From NCBI GenBank assembly GCA_016716385.1, contig JADJWL010000006.1, positions 1 to 64,000 on the forward strand: DNA of 64,000 nt, read 5' to 3'. Positions 24,510 to 33,830 of this stretch are shown piece by piece (the first letter of the stretch is position 1; every line of letters begins with the position of its first letter). The stretch comes from Bryobacterales bacterium. GTDB lineage: Bacteria; Acidobacteriota; Terriglobia; Bryobacterales; Bryobacteraceae. The position numbers and the translations under genes are program-made. The notes beneath the pieces are model-generated. The model was not told where the DNA came from, searched no databases, and saw nothing but the letters and a program-made list of their open reading frames with translations.

Positions 24510-27167
24510 ATGAAGCAACTGAACAGTTTCGGCGCCGCGGCGACGCTGCGTGTGGGCGCCTCCGAATATCGCATCTTCCGTCTCGACGCGCTGGAGAAGC
24601 GCGGCTACTCGCTCACCCGTCTGCCCTTTTCGGTGCGCATTCTGCTGGAGAACCTGCTGCGCCAGGAAGACGGCCGCGCAGTTCCCGCCGCCGACGTGGA
24701 AGCCGTTGCCTCCGGCAAGGCGGCTGGTGTCAAGGAAATCGCCTACATGCCGGCGCGCGTCCTGTTGCAGGACTTCACGGGAGTCCCCTGCGCTGTCGAT
24801 CTCGCCGCGATGCGCGAAGCGCTGGCCGCGCGCGGGGCCGACGCGTCGCGCGCCAACCCGCTGCTGCCCGCTGACCTGGTCATTGACCACTCCGTGCAGG
24901 TCGACGAATTCGGGACAGCCGGTGCTCTCCATGCCAACGCGCTGCTCGAATACCAGCGGAACCAGGAGCGCTACAGCTTCCTGCGCTGGGCACAGAAGGC
25001 GTTCAGCAACTTCCGCGTGGTGCCGCCGGCGACCGGCATCGTGCACCAGGTGAACCTCGAATACCTCGCGCCGGTCGTCTTCCGCGACGGCAGCGGCCAA
25101 GCCTATCCCGACACGGTGGTTGGCACGGATTCTCACACGACGATGATCAACGGACTCGGCGTGGTGGGCTGGGGCGTGGGCGGCATCGAAGCCGAGGCGG
25201 CGATGCTGGGCCAGCCCATCTCCATGCTGCTGCCGCCGGTGATCGGCTTCCGGCTCACTGGACGCCTGCCGGAGGGCAGCACGGCCACGGACCTCGTCCT
25301 CACCGTCACGCAGATGCTGCGGAAGAAGGGCGTCGTGGGCAAGTTCGTGGAGTTCTACGGGTCGGGAGTCGGGGAACTGAGCCTGGCTGACCGCGCCACC
25401 GTCGCCAACATGGCGCCCGAGTACGGCGCCACCATCGGCTTCTTCCCGGTCGACGAGGAGACGTTGAACTACCTGCGCTTCACAGGACGCCCCGCCGATC
25501 TCGTGGCCCTCGTCGAGGCCTACTACAAGGAACAGGGCCTTTTCCGCACGAACGAAACCCCCGATCCCGAGTTCGCCGATACCCTCGAACTCGATCTGGC
25601 GACCGTTGTTCCCTCAATGGCCGGACCCAAGCGCCCGCAGGATCGCGTGGAACTACCCAACGTCAAACAGAACTTCCTCGACTTCGCCAAAGACCTGCCG
25701 CCGGCGCAGGCGGAGATCGACGTCAATGGCGGCCGCGTCACCATCGGACACGGCGCCGTGGCGATCGCCGCGATCACAAGCTGCACGAACACGTCGAACC
25801 CGTCGGTCATGATCGGCGCGGGATTGCTGGCGAAGAAGGCCGTCGAGCGCGGCTTAAAGCGGAAGCCGTGGGTGAAGTCGAGCCTGGCGCCGGGTTCGAA
25901 GGTTGTGACCGAATACCTCGCCGCCGCGGGACTCACCCCGTACCTCGATGAGCTCGGCTTCAACCTGGTCGGCTACGGGTGCACCACCTGCATTGGCAAC
26001 TCCGGTCCGCTGCCGGATGCTGTGGCCTCGGCGGTGAAGGACAACAATCTGACCGTTGCCTCGGTGCTCAGCGGTAACCGCAATTTCGAAGGCCGCGTGA
26101 ATCCGCTCGTGAAGGCGAATTACCTGGCCTCGCCGCCGTTGGTCGTGGCCTACGCGCTCGCCGGCCGCATCGACATGGATCTGCAGAACGAACCTTTAGG
26201 CCAGGACAAGGACGGCAAGCCGGTCTACCTGCGCGAGATCTGGCCGAGCACCGCGGAGATCAGCGCCACCGTGCGCGAGGCGCAGAAGCCCGAGATGTTC
26301 CTCAAAGAGTACGGCTCCGTCTTCGACGGCGACGCCGCCTGGCAGAGCGTGAAGGTTCCCGAAGGCGACCTGTTTGCCTGGGACGATGCCTCGACCTACG
26401 TGCGGCGCCCGCCGTACTTCGATCACCTCGTCGACCCCGCGCATTCGATCACCGACCTGACCGGTCTGCGCGCGCTGGCCGTGCTCGGAGATTCGGTGAC
26501 CACGGACCACATCTCTCCCGCCGGCTCGATCGCGGTGGAGAGCCCTGCCGGCCAGTACCTGATTTCACTGGGTGTCCAGCCGCGCGACTTTAACTCCTAC
26601 GGATCGCGCCGCGGCAATCACGAAGTGATGGTGCGGGGAACGCTCGCCAACATCCGCCTGCGCAACCAGCTCGCGCCCGGCACGGAGGGCGGCTGGACCC
26701 GCCACCAGCCGGGCGACGAGCCAATGTCCATCTACGACGCCGCCATGCAATACCAGAAGGAGGGCGTGGGCTCGCTGATTCTGGCGGGCAAGGAGTACGG
26801 CTCCGGTTCGTCACGAGACTGGGCGGCGAAGGGCGTTGCGCTGCTGGGCGTCAAGGCAGTGATTGCCGAGAGCTTCGAGCGTATTCATCGCACGAACCTG
26901 GTCGGGATGGGCGTGCTGCCGATGGAGTTTCCCGCGGGGGAGACACGCGAGTCTCTGGGACTGACGGGCCACGAGGTCTTCCACATCGAGGGGATACCCG
27001 CCGCGGTTGGCGGGACGCGCAAGGCAACGGTGCGCGCGGTCGCGGCCGACGGCACCGAGAAGCGGTTCGATGTCGTAGTGCGGGTGGATACGCCAGTCGA
27101 AGCCGAGTATCTCCGCGCCGGCGGCATCCTGCCGTACGTTCTGCGGCAACTGGCCGAAAAGGCGTGA
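24510..27167 (+). CDS. acnA: aconitate hydratase A
   Basis: ATG 24510 gives 885 residues, matching AcnA/IRP1-type aconitases; the longer frame from 24450 lies in the upstream gene. The three 4Fe-4S cysteines are in ITSCTNTSNP and GCTTCIGNSGP. The swivel domain carries GKEYGSGSSRDWAAKG. It interconverts citrate and isocitrate in the TCA cycle, and apo-forms of this family can bind RNA. It is a housekeeping gene with no unusual features. Confidence 0.96.
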   Translation: MKQLNSFGAAATLRVGASEYRIFRLDALEKRGYSLTRLPFSVRILLENLLRQEDGRAVPAADVEAVASGKAAGVKEIAYMPARVLLQDFTGVPCAVDLAAMREALAARGADASRANPLLPADLVIDHSVQVDEFGTAGALHANALLEYQRNQERYSFLRWAQKAFSNFRVVPPATGIVHQVNLEYLAPVVFRDGSGQAYPDTVVGTDSHTTMINGLGVVGWGVGGIEAEAAMLGQPISMLLPPVIGFRLTGRLPEGSTATDLVLTVTQMLRKKGVVGKFVEFYGSGVGELSLADRATVANMAPEYGATIGFFPVDEETLNYLRFTGRPADLVALVEAYYKEQGLFRTNETPDPEFADTLELDLATVVPSMAGPKRPQDRVELPNVKQNFLDFAKDLPPAQAEIDVNGGRVTIGHGAVAIAAITSCTNTSNPSVMIGAGLLAKKAVERGLKRKPWVKSSLAPGSKVVTEYLAAAGLTPYLDELGFNLVGYGCTTCIGNSGPLPDAVASAVKDNNLTVASVLSGNRNFEGRVNPLVKANYLASPPLVVAYALAGRIDMDLQNEPLGQDKDGKPVYLREIWPSTAEISATVREAQKPEMFLKEYGSVFDGDAAWQSVKVPEGDLFAWDDASTYVRRPPYFDHLVDPAHSITDLTGLRALAVLGDSVTTDHISPAGSIAVESPAGQYLISLGVQPRDFNSYGSRRGNHEVMVRGTLANIRLRNQLAPGTEGGWTRHQPGDEPMSIYDAAMQYQKEGVGSLILAGKEYGSGSSRDWAAKGVALLGVKAVIAESFERIHRTNLVGMGVLPMEFPAGETRESLGLTGHEVFHIEGIPAAVGGTRKATVRAVAADGTEKRFDVVVRVDTPVEAEYLRAGGILPYVLRQLAEKA

Positions 27168-27171
27168 GCGG

Positions 27172-28188
27172 ATGCTCCGCCGCCGGTTTCTCGCCGCTCT
27201 GGGCGCCGTGCCTTTGTCCATGACCGGTCAAACGCTTGTGAAACCGAAGGCGCTGCGCCCCGGCGATACCGTAGGGCTGGTCACACCGTCGACCTATGTC
27301 TCCGACCCGGACCTGATCGCTCTCGCCGAGCGCACCATCCGCTATTTCGGACTGACGCCGAAGTTCGCTCCGAACGTGCGCAAACGCGCGGGCTACCTCG
27401 GCGGCTCGGTCGACGAGCGCGTGGCGGATTTGCATGCGATGTTCGCCGATCCCGAGGTGCGGGCGGTGTTCGCCATCCGCGGCGGCTACGGATCGGCGCA
27501 ACTGCTCGACCGCCTCGACTACGCGCTGATCCGCCGGAACCCGAAGATCTTCCTGGGCTATAGCGACATCACCGCGCTACACTTGGCGATCCGGCGCAAC
27601 ACCGGTCTCGTGACGTTCCACGGACCCACGGCGCTGTCGCGCTTCACGGAATACACGCAGAAGCACTTTCGCGCGGCGCTGTTTGAAACAGAGCCTGTCG
27701 GCGCTCTCACCAACCCGCCGGACTCCGACCCGCTGCGTCCGGCGCATACCCTGCGCACGATTCGCGGCGGCGTTGCACGTGGACCTCTGACCGGCGGCAA
27801 CCTGACGCTGATTTCGACGACGCTCGGCACGCCTTACGAAATCGAGACGCGCGGCCGCATCCTGTTCCTCGAAGACGTGGGCGAGCAGCCGTATAGCATC
27901 GATCGCATGCTCACTCATCTGCGACTCGCGGGCAAGCTGCGCGAAGCCGCGGGAGTCATCTTCGGCGAATGCGCCGACTGCCGGCCGCGCGACTTCCAGC
28001 CGTCGTTCAACTCGACGTTCACCCTCGGAGAGATTCTCGACGAGATCCTCGGGCCGCTGGGAATTCCGGTGTTATCGGGACTCACGCTTGGTCACACGGC
28101 GGATCAGCTCACGCTGCCGCTTGGCGTCCAGGCGGAATTGGACGCGGACCGCGGCGAGTTGCGCCTCCTCGAAGCCGCGACCGTCTAG
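27172..28188 (+). CDS. LD-carboxypeptidase, peptidase family S66
   Basis: The 338-residue protein begins MLRRRFLAALGAVPLS, a likely Tat-type signal. Family S66 features are LRPGDTVGLVTPST, AIRGGYGS, the nucleophile Ser in LGYSDITAL, Glu in LFLEDVGEQP and His in LTLGHTADQLTLPLG. S66 enzymes trim tetrapeptides in peptidoglycan recycling (LdcA) or cleave microcin C7-like compounds (MccF). An exported copy suggests a wall role. Its stop TAG and the stop of the opposing kinase share the palindrome CTAG (28185-28188). Confidence 0.88.
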   Translation: MLRRRFLAALGAVPLSMTGQTLVKPKALRPGDTVGLVTPSTYVSDPDLIALAERTIRYFGLTPKFAPNVRKRAGYLGGSVDERVADLHAMFADPEVRAVFAIRGGYGSAQLLDRLDYALIRRNPKIFLGYSDITALHLAIRRNTGLVTFHGPTALSRFTEYTQKHFRAALFETEPVGALTNPPDSDPLRPAHTLRTIRGGVARGPLTGGNLTLISTTLGTPYEIETRGRILFLEDVGEQPYSIDRMLTHLRLAGKLREAAGVIFGECADCRPRDFQPSFNSTFTLGEILDEILGPLGIPVLSGLTLGHTADQLTLPLGVQAELDADRGELRLLEAATV

Positions 28189-31100
28189 ACCGCCGCCGAC
28201 ATCGTCGACAGGGGGGCGTCGAGTACCTCGCGCACCTTGGCTGCGAGACTCTCCTGCGAGAAGGGCTTCGGTAGAAAAGCGACGCCCTGGTCCAGCACCA
28301 GGTGATGGCTGATCGCCGAGTCCGGGTACCCCGACATGTAGAGGACGCGCATGTGCCGGCGGAGGCCCTGGAGTTCAGCGGCCAGCGCCCGGCCGTTCGT
28401 ATCCGGCATCACCACGTCCGTCAACAGAAGGTGAATCGGCCCCTCCTGGGTCTCCACGATCTCCAACGCCTCGCGGCGGCCGCCCGCGGTCAGTACCGTG
28501 TACCCGCGCTGTTCGAGCAACTCGCGCACCAGTGCGCGCAGACCGTCTTCGTCCTCCACCACGAGGATGCATTCCGAACCTCGGACGCTGTCCGGCGCCT
28601 TGGAATCCGTCAGGTGCTGCGCACCAGCGTCGACGGCGGGGAAGTAAATCTTGAATGTCGTGCCCAGGCCCGGTTCGCTGTACACCCAGATGTTGGCATG
28701 GTTTTGCTTGACGATGCCATAGACCGTGGACAGGCCCAATCCCGTTCCTTTGCCGAGTTCCTTGGTCGTGAAGAACGGCTCGAAGACGCGGGACCGGGTC
28801 GCTGCGTCCATTCCGTGGCCGTTGTCGGTGACCGCCAAAAGCACGTGGGGTCCGGGCTGAGCGCCGACGTGCATTCGCGTATACGGCGCCCCCAGGGTTA
28901 CATCTCCTGTTTCGATCACGATCCGCGCGCCGTGGGGAGGCACGGCGTCGCGCGCATTGACGACCAGGTTGAGCACAATCTGTTCCACCTGACCGGGATC
29001 GATGTGGACCCTGCCCGCCAGAGGCTTCAGTTCGGTCACGAGATCGACATGCTCACCAATCAGGCGCCGCAGCATCTTCGTCATGTTGGTGACGACTTCG
29101 TTGATGTCGAGCACCCGCGGCTGGATCACCTGTCTCCGGCTGAACGCCAGCAGTTGCCGCGTCAGGGCCGAGGCCCGTTCGGCTGCCTGCACGATCTCCC
29201 GGCCGTGATCGAGAGCGCGGCTGCCCTCGGTCAACTGGCTCATGATGAGCTGCGCATAGCCTTTGATGACTGTCAGGAGGTTGTTGAAATCGTGGGCGAC
29301 GCCGCCGGCCAACTGGCCGACCGCTTCCATCTTCTGGGCCTGGCGTAGTTGATCCTCGAGGCGGCGCTGTTCGGTGATGTCGGTCACGGCGGCGACGGCA
29401 CCGCACACCGTGCCGTCGGCTGCCCGCAACGGCGCCGACGAGATACTCAGCATCACGGGCGTCCCGGCGTTCGTGTGACCGAGCCTCTCGATTGCCAGCG
29501 ATTCCCCGCGGCGGAGCGTCTCCAACATGCGCAGGTCCTCGGGCGCGCTCCCGGATCCACCGAACGGCAGCGGTCTGCCGCGGACTTCGTCCTCGGTCCA
29601 GCCGAACAGTTTTGTGGCGGCCGTCGTCCACATCGTGACGCACCCGGAAAGATCGAGACCGATGATGGCGACGGGAGAAGCTTCGATCAGGCTGCGCAAC
29701 GTTTCATTGACCGCCCAGAGCTGCTCTTCCGCATGTTTGCGCGCGGTGATATCGCGCAGGTTCACCAGGAAGCCACTAATGGGCGCGTCGGCGGTCAGAT
29801 CTCTCGCGATCGCCTCGAGGACCCGCACAGACCCATCTTTGTGGCGGAAGCGGAGCTCATGCGACCTTGAACTCTGGGGTCCCGGCATCAACGCCGCACC
29901 CAGCGCCTGACGGTCCGCCGGATCAGCGATCTCCGCCCAGGACGAGCCGGTGACTTCCTCGGTCCGGTACCCCAGAATGCGGCTCAGCGATGGATTGGCG
30001 TAGCGGACGATGCCCGCGCCATCGAGAATGGTGACGATGTCGGACGCGTTTTCGATCAGCGAACGGAAGCGCTCGTCGCTGCGGCGCAAGGCTTCTTCGG
30101 CCCGTTTTCGTTCGCTCGTGTCCCGGACGACGGCGGTGAACAGATGCCGCCCGGCTTCGGTGAACTCTCCGAGCGACACCTCGACCGGCACTTCGTGCCC
30201 TTCCTTGTGCAGCGCCATCAGCTCGACGGGCGTGGCGGCGAGGTAGGTGCGTCCCGTATTCAGGTCAAACCGGGCGGAAGCCTGACTTACGCGCCGGGGA
30301 TAAGAAGGCAGCAGGTTGGTGAGCGGCGACCCCAGCATTTCCTCGACGGAGTATCCGAAGATCTTTTCAGCGGCGTGGTTCACGAACAGGATTTCCAGGT
30401 CGTCATCCACCGTGATGATCGCATCCGTCGCAGTTTCCGCCACGATCCGGTAGCGCTCTTCGCTCTCGAGCAGCGCTTCCTGCGAGCGTTTGTGTTCGGT
30501 GAGATCGCGAATGATCCCCTGGAACCCGACCACGCTTCCGCCATCCATCACAAGCTGCACGTTCTGACCCAGCCACACGTACGACCCGTCGCCGGTCAGC
30601 GCGGGGAACTCGGCGTACGTGGTGTAGATGCGATGCAGGAACTGGCGCAGGTAGTGCCGCCGGACCATCGGGCGGAAGTCCGGACGGATAAGGTCGAGGT
30701 ACGAGGTCCCGATCAACTCCGCCGGTTCGCGCTTGAGAACCAGGGATGCCGCCGGATTGAAAAACGTGAAGCGCCCGTAGATATCGGTCTTGCAGATGAT
30801 TTCGCTGGCGTGCTCCACCAGGTACCGGTAGCGGCTCTGGCTGTCCCGGAACGCCTCTTCGGCGCGCTTGCTGGCCGTGATGTCCATCAGCACGCCGCGC
30901 AGCCGGCGCCCGGGTCCATCGCCGGCGGTCCGTACGCTCGACCGCATCCAGACGACACGCCCGTCGGCGGTAATCAGGCGGAATTCGTAGCTGGAACGCT
31001 GCGCATGCGTGGGGTCGCAGAGGGCAAAACGCGAGGCGTCACGGTCCTCCGGATGAAGGTGCGCTTTGAAGAAGCCGTCTTCGCGCAACCACTCCGATTC

Positions 31101-31247
31101 CGGGTATCCGAGGATCGCCTCAGCTCCGCTGCTCACCCAGAGGACCGGCTCGCCGGAAGGATCCGCTTCCCACACGATCACGCGCAGATCTTCAATGAAT
31201 TCAGCCAGCCGTCCTTCCGGAACACTCTGATCGGTGCGTGATGCCAT
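28185..31247 (-). CDS. multi-PAS hybrid sensor histidine kinase with receiver domain
   Basis: The 1020-residue soluble protein has about five PAS/PAC modules (roughly 15-625, each closed by a D(I/L)T..K(R/H).(E/Q) linker). A HisKA domain follows with His652 in GGVAHDFNNLL, then HATPase (VVNARDAV, DNGHGMD, GKGTGLGLST), and a C-terminal receiver from about 891 with phosphoacceptor Asp944 in LLTDVVMPD. No transmembrane helix is seen, so it senses an internal signal or one relayed by partners. No output regulator lies nearby. It is followed 4 bp into the convergent LD-carboxypeptidase gene. Confidence 0.92.
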   Translation of the reverse strand: MASRTDQSVPEGRLAEFIEDLRVIVWEADPSGEPVLWVSSGAEAILGYPESEWLREDGFFKAHLHPEDRDASRFALCDPTHAQRSSYEFRLITADGRVVWMRSSVRTAGDGPGRRLRGVLMDITASKRAEEAFRDSQSRYRYLVEHASEIICKTDIYGRFTFFNPAASLVLKREPAELIGTSYLDLIRPDFRPMVRRHYLRQFLHRIYTTYAEFPALTGDGSYVWLGQNVQLVMDGGSVVGFQGIIRDLTEHKRSQEALLESEERYRIVAETATDAIITVDDDLEILFVNHAAEKIFGYSVEEMLGSPLTNLLPSYPRRVSQASARFDLNTGRTYLAATPVELMALHKEGHEVPVEVSLGEFTEAGRHLFTAVVRDTSERKRAEEALRRSDERFRSLIENASDIVTILDGAGIVRYANPSLSRILGYRTEEVTGSSWAEIADPADRQALGAALMPGPQSSRSHELRFRHKDGSVRVLEAIARDLTADAPISGFLVNLRDITARKHAEEQLWAVNETLRSLIEASPVAIIGLDLSGCVTMWTTAATKLFGWTEDEVRGRPLPFGGSGSAPEDLRMLETLRRGESLAIERLGHTNAGTPVMLSISSAPLRAADGTVCGAVAAVTDITEQRRLEDQLRQAQKMEAVGQLAGGVAHDFNNLLTVIKGYAQLIMSQLTEGSRALDHGREIVQAAERASALTRQLLAFSRRQVIQPRVLDINEVVTNMTKMLRRLIGEHVDLVTELKPLAGRVHIDPGQVEQIVLNLVVNARDAVPPHGARIVIETGDVTLGAPYTRMHVGAQPGPHVLLAVTDNGHGMDAATRSRVFEPFFTTKELGKGTGLGLSTVYGIVKQNHANIWVYSEPGLGTTFKIYFPAVDAGAQHLTDSKAPDSVRGSECILVVEDEDGLRALVRELLEQRGYTVLTAGGRREALEIVETQEGPIHLLLTDVVMPDTNGRALAAELQGLRRHMRVLYMSGYPDSAISHHLVLDQGVAFLPKPFSQESLAAKVREVLDAPLSTMSAAV

Positions 31248-31259
31248 CCGAAACCCAGT

Positions 31260-32648
31260 CTACTCGAACGGAGGGATTCGAGGCAGGCCCTGGCGAATTC
31301 GATCTGCATACTGCCGGGCCTGCCGCAGGATCGCGGCGGCGTCGAGCGTCAGCGCGCGCCGGTCGCGCACGATCCAGCGGCCATGAATGACAACATCGTT
31401 CACGTCCGAGCCCTTCAGTGCATAGACGATCTGCGAGTGGATGTCGTACAGCGGGACAGCGTGCGCGGCGTCGAGGCGGACTGCGATGAAGTCGGCGAGT
31501 TTGCCTTGAGCGAGTGAACCGATGCCATGGTCCATGCCAAGCGCGCGGGCTCCGCCGAGCGTCGCCATCTCCAGGATCACCTTCGCGGGCAGCACCTCCG
31601 GGTCGAGCCGCGTCACCTTTTGCAACTTGGCGGCCAGATCCATTTCTTCGAACATGTTGAAGTCGTTGTTGCTGCCGGCCGGCCCATCGGTTCCCAGGCC
31701 GACCGCGATGCCCGCCGCCAGCAGCTTCGGCACCGGCGCCACGCCGCTCGCCAGCTTCATGTTGCTCGACGGGCAATGCGCCACCCCAACATTGCGTCTG
31801 GCGAGCACCGCAATATCGGCGTCATCCAGCCAGACACCGTGCGCTGCCAGGGTGCGGCCCGCAAGAAGGCCGAGCGACTCCAGCACGCGTACGGGGCTCT
31901 TGCCGTGGGCCGCGCGGCTGTCTTCATTCTCCTGCGCGGTTTCGGACAGGTGGATCAGCAACGGTGCGTCGAACTCGTCGGCCAGCGCGCGCGCCGCGCG
32001 GAGGTCCGCGGCGGAGTTCGTGTAGAGCGCGTGCGGCGCCACGGCGGGCACGATCAGCGGATCGTTCCGGTAGCGGTCGAGGAACCGGCGGGCTCGGGCG
32101 AGTGCATCGGCCGGAGTTTTTGCGTCGGCGACGGGAAACCGGATCACGGTTTGTCCCAGGACGCCGCGCATTCCGGCGCCCTTGACCGCTTCGGCCACCT
32201 GTTCCTCGAAGTAGTACATGTCGGCGAACGTGGTCGTGCCGGAGAGCAGCATCTCCAGGCAGGCGAGGCGCGTGCCCCACAGGACGAAATCCGGCGACAC
32301 ATGGCGCGATTCGGTCGGGAAGATGTAGTTCTCGAGCCAGTCCTGGAGGCGCCTGTCATCGGCGATGCCGCGCAGCAGGGACATCGCGGCGTGCGTATGG
32401 GTGTTGATGAGCCCGGGCAGGATCGCGGCGTCCGGACGCCGCACACGCAGGCGGGGGCGAAAGCGCGCCTCCACCTCCGTGCGAGGTCCCACAGCGACGA
32501 TGCGTTCTCCGCGAACCGCCACCGCACCGTCCTCGATCACGCGGCCGCCGTCCATCGTCACGACGTAGCGCGCGGTCCAGAGAGCGTCGGCGGGTTCGGC
32601 CGCGATCGCGCTCCAGCCGAGCAGCAGCAGGCTACAGCAAATGCGCAT
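31260..32648 (-). CDS. amidohydrolase, MtaD/SsnA-like deaminase with signal peptide
   Basis: The 462-residue protein has the metal-dependent hydrolase pattern LPGLINTHTHAAMSLLRG, VAPHALYT, HLSETAQE, AAHGVWLD and GTDGPAGSNND, closest by eye to 5'-methylthioadenosine/S-adenosylhomocysteine deaminases and related chlorohydrolases. Unlike cytoplasmic MtaD it starts with MRICCSLLLLGWSAIAAEP, a probable signal peptide, so it may act outside the cytoplasm. It overlaps cdd by 17 nt at the end of a nucleoside salvage operon, which supports a nucleoside-type substrate (inference). Confidence 0.82.
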   Translation of the reverse strand: MRICCSLLLLGWSAIAAEPADALWTARYVVTMDGGRVIEDGAVAVRGERIVAVGPRTEVEARFRPRLRVRRPDAAILPGLINTHTHAAMSLLRGIADDRRLQDWLENYIFPTESRHVSPDFVLWGTRLACLEMLLSGTTTFADMYYFEEQVAEAVKGAGMRGVLGQTVIRFPVADAKTPADALARARRFLDRYRNDPLIVPAVAPHALYTNSAADLRAARALADEFDAPLLIHLSETAQENEDSRAAHGKSPVRVLESLGLLAGRTLAAHGVWLDDADIAVLARRNVGVAHCPSSNMKLASGVAPVPKLLAAGIAVGLGTDGPAGSNNDFNMFEEMDLAAKLQKVTRLDPEVLPAKVILEMATLGGARALGMDHGIGSLAQGKLADFIAVRLDAAHAVPLYDIHSQIVYALKGSDVNDVVIHGRWIVRDRRALTLDAAAILRQARQYADRIRQGLPRIPPFE

Positions 32649-33018
32649 CGAACGGCCTCGGCAGGAGTTGACCCAGGCGGAGCGTTTCCGACGCGCCCTC
32701 CAGGTTGGCCAGGACGATCTCCACGTCCCCGCAGAACTCCCACAGGATCTGGCGGCAGGCGCCGCACGGCGGAGTCAGCACAACAGTATCGGCGGCCACC
32801 GCCACGCGCCGGAAGCGCCGCGATCCCTCCGACATCGCCTTCCACACGGCGACCCGTTCGGCGCACACCGTCAGCCCGTAGGACGCGTTCTCGATGTTGC
32901 AGCCGGCAAAAATCCGGCCCGTTTCATCTTCGACGGCCGCGCCCACGGCGAACCTTGAGTAGGGGGCGTGCGCGTTGGTCCTCGCCGACAGAGCGGCGGC
33001 AACCAGAGGATCGTTCAT
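32632..33018 (-). CDS. cdd: cytidine deaminase
   Basis: The 128-residue protein shows the full zinc site of cytidine deaminases: TVCAERVAVWKA (Cys and catalytic Glu) and PPCGACRQ (two Cys). Length fits the tetrameric type. It converts cytidine/deoxycytidine to uridine/deoxyuridine. ATG overlaps the pnp stop as ATGA and its 3' end overlaps the amidohydrolase start. Confidence 0.94.
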   Translation of the reverse strand: MNDPLVAAALSARTNAHAPYSRFAVGAAVEDETGRIFAGCNIENASYGLTVCAERVAVWKAMSEGSRRFRRVAVAADTVVLTPPCGACRQILWEFCGDVEIVLANLEGASETLRLGQLLPRPFDAHLL

Positions 33019-33830
33019 GACGCCTCAAGCTTTGGGAGTACTGACCGCAGCAGACGCACCAGCGTCTCCCGCACCCGTTCTCCGGTTTCGAGGACTTCCG
33101 AGTGATCGATTGGACCCGGCAGAATGCCGGCGGCCATGTTCGTCACGCAGGAGATCGCCAGCACCCGCAGCCCCATGTGGCGCGCCACCAGGACCTCCGG
33201 CACCGTCGACATGCCGACCAGGTCGGCGCCGATGGTCCGCAGGTAGCGGATCTCGGCGGGTGTCTCGTAGTTCGGCCCGAGCAGCGCCGCGTAGACACCT
33301 TCGGGCAGATCGATTCCCATCTCCGCCGCGGCGTCGCGAGCGATCCTGCGACAGTCCGCGGAGTAGGCCTCGCTCATATCGGGAAATCTCGGTCCCAGCG
33401 CGTCGTCATTCGGACCAGCCAGCGGATTGGTTCCCTGCAAGTTGATGTGATCGGAAATCAGGACGAGCCGCCCTTGCGAATACGAAGGGTTGATACCCCC
33501 GGCGGCGTTCGTCAGCACGACGGCGCGCAGGCCCAGCGCCGCCGCCACCCGGATACCGAACGTCACCTGTTGCGGCGAGTATCCCTCGTAGAGGTGCGCG
33601 CGCCCGGCCATCACCAGGACCTCGGTTCCGTCCACCCGCCCGGCGGTCAGTTTGCCCGCGTGTCCGGCGGCGGTCGGGACCGGCCAGCCCGGGATCTGGC
33701 GGTATGGCACCTCCGCGCGGTCTTCGAGCGTGTCCGCGAACGCGCCGAGACCGCTGCCGAGCACCACGGCAATGCCGGGGCGCCGCGCCCCGAAACGTTC
33801 TTTGAGAACCGCGACCGCCGCATCCGTCAC
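33015..33830 (-). CDS. punA: purine nucleoside phosphorylase, trimeric type
   Basis: The true start is GTG 33830, overlapping the nupC stop as GTGA; the frame upstream to 34142 is a shadow of nupC. The 271 residues include VVLGSGLGAF (phosphate site), GRAHLYEGYSP, LLGPNYETPAEI, GMSTVPE and SCVTNMAAG, the last three marking the inosine/guanosine-type trimeric enzyme. It releases purine base and (deoxy)ribose-1-phosphate. It sits between the importer and cytidine deaminase. Confidence 0.94.
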   Translation of the reverse strand: MTDAAVAVLKERFGARRPGIAVVLGSGLGAFADTLEDRAEVPYRQIPGWPVPTAAGHAGKLTAGRVDGTEVLVMAGRAHLYEGYSPQQVTFGIRVAAALGLRAVVLTNAAGGINPSYSQGRLVLISDHINLQGTNPLAGPNDDALGPRFPDMSEAYSADCRRIARDAAAEMGIDLPEGVYAALLGPNYETPAEIRYLRTIGADLVGMSTVPEVLVARHMGLRVLAISCVTNMAAGILPGPIDHSEVLETGERVRETLVRLLRSVLPKLEAS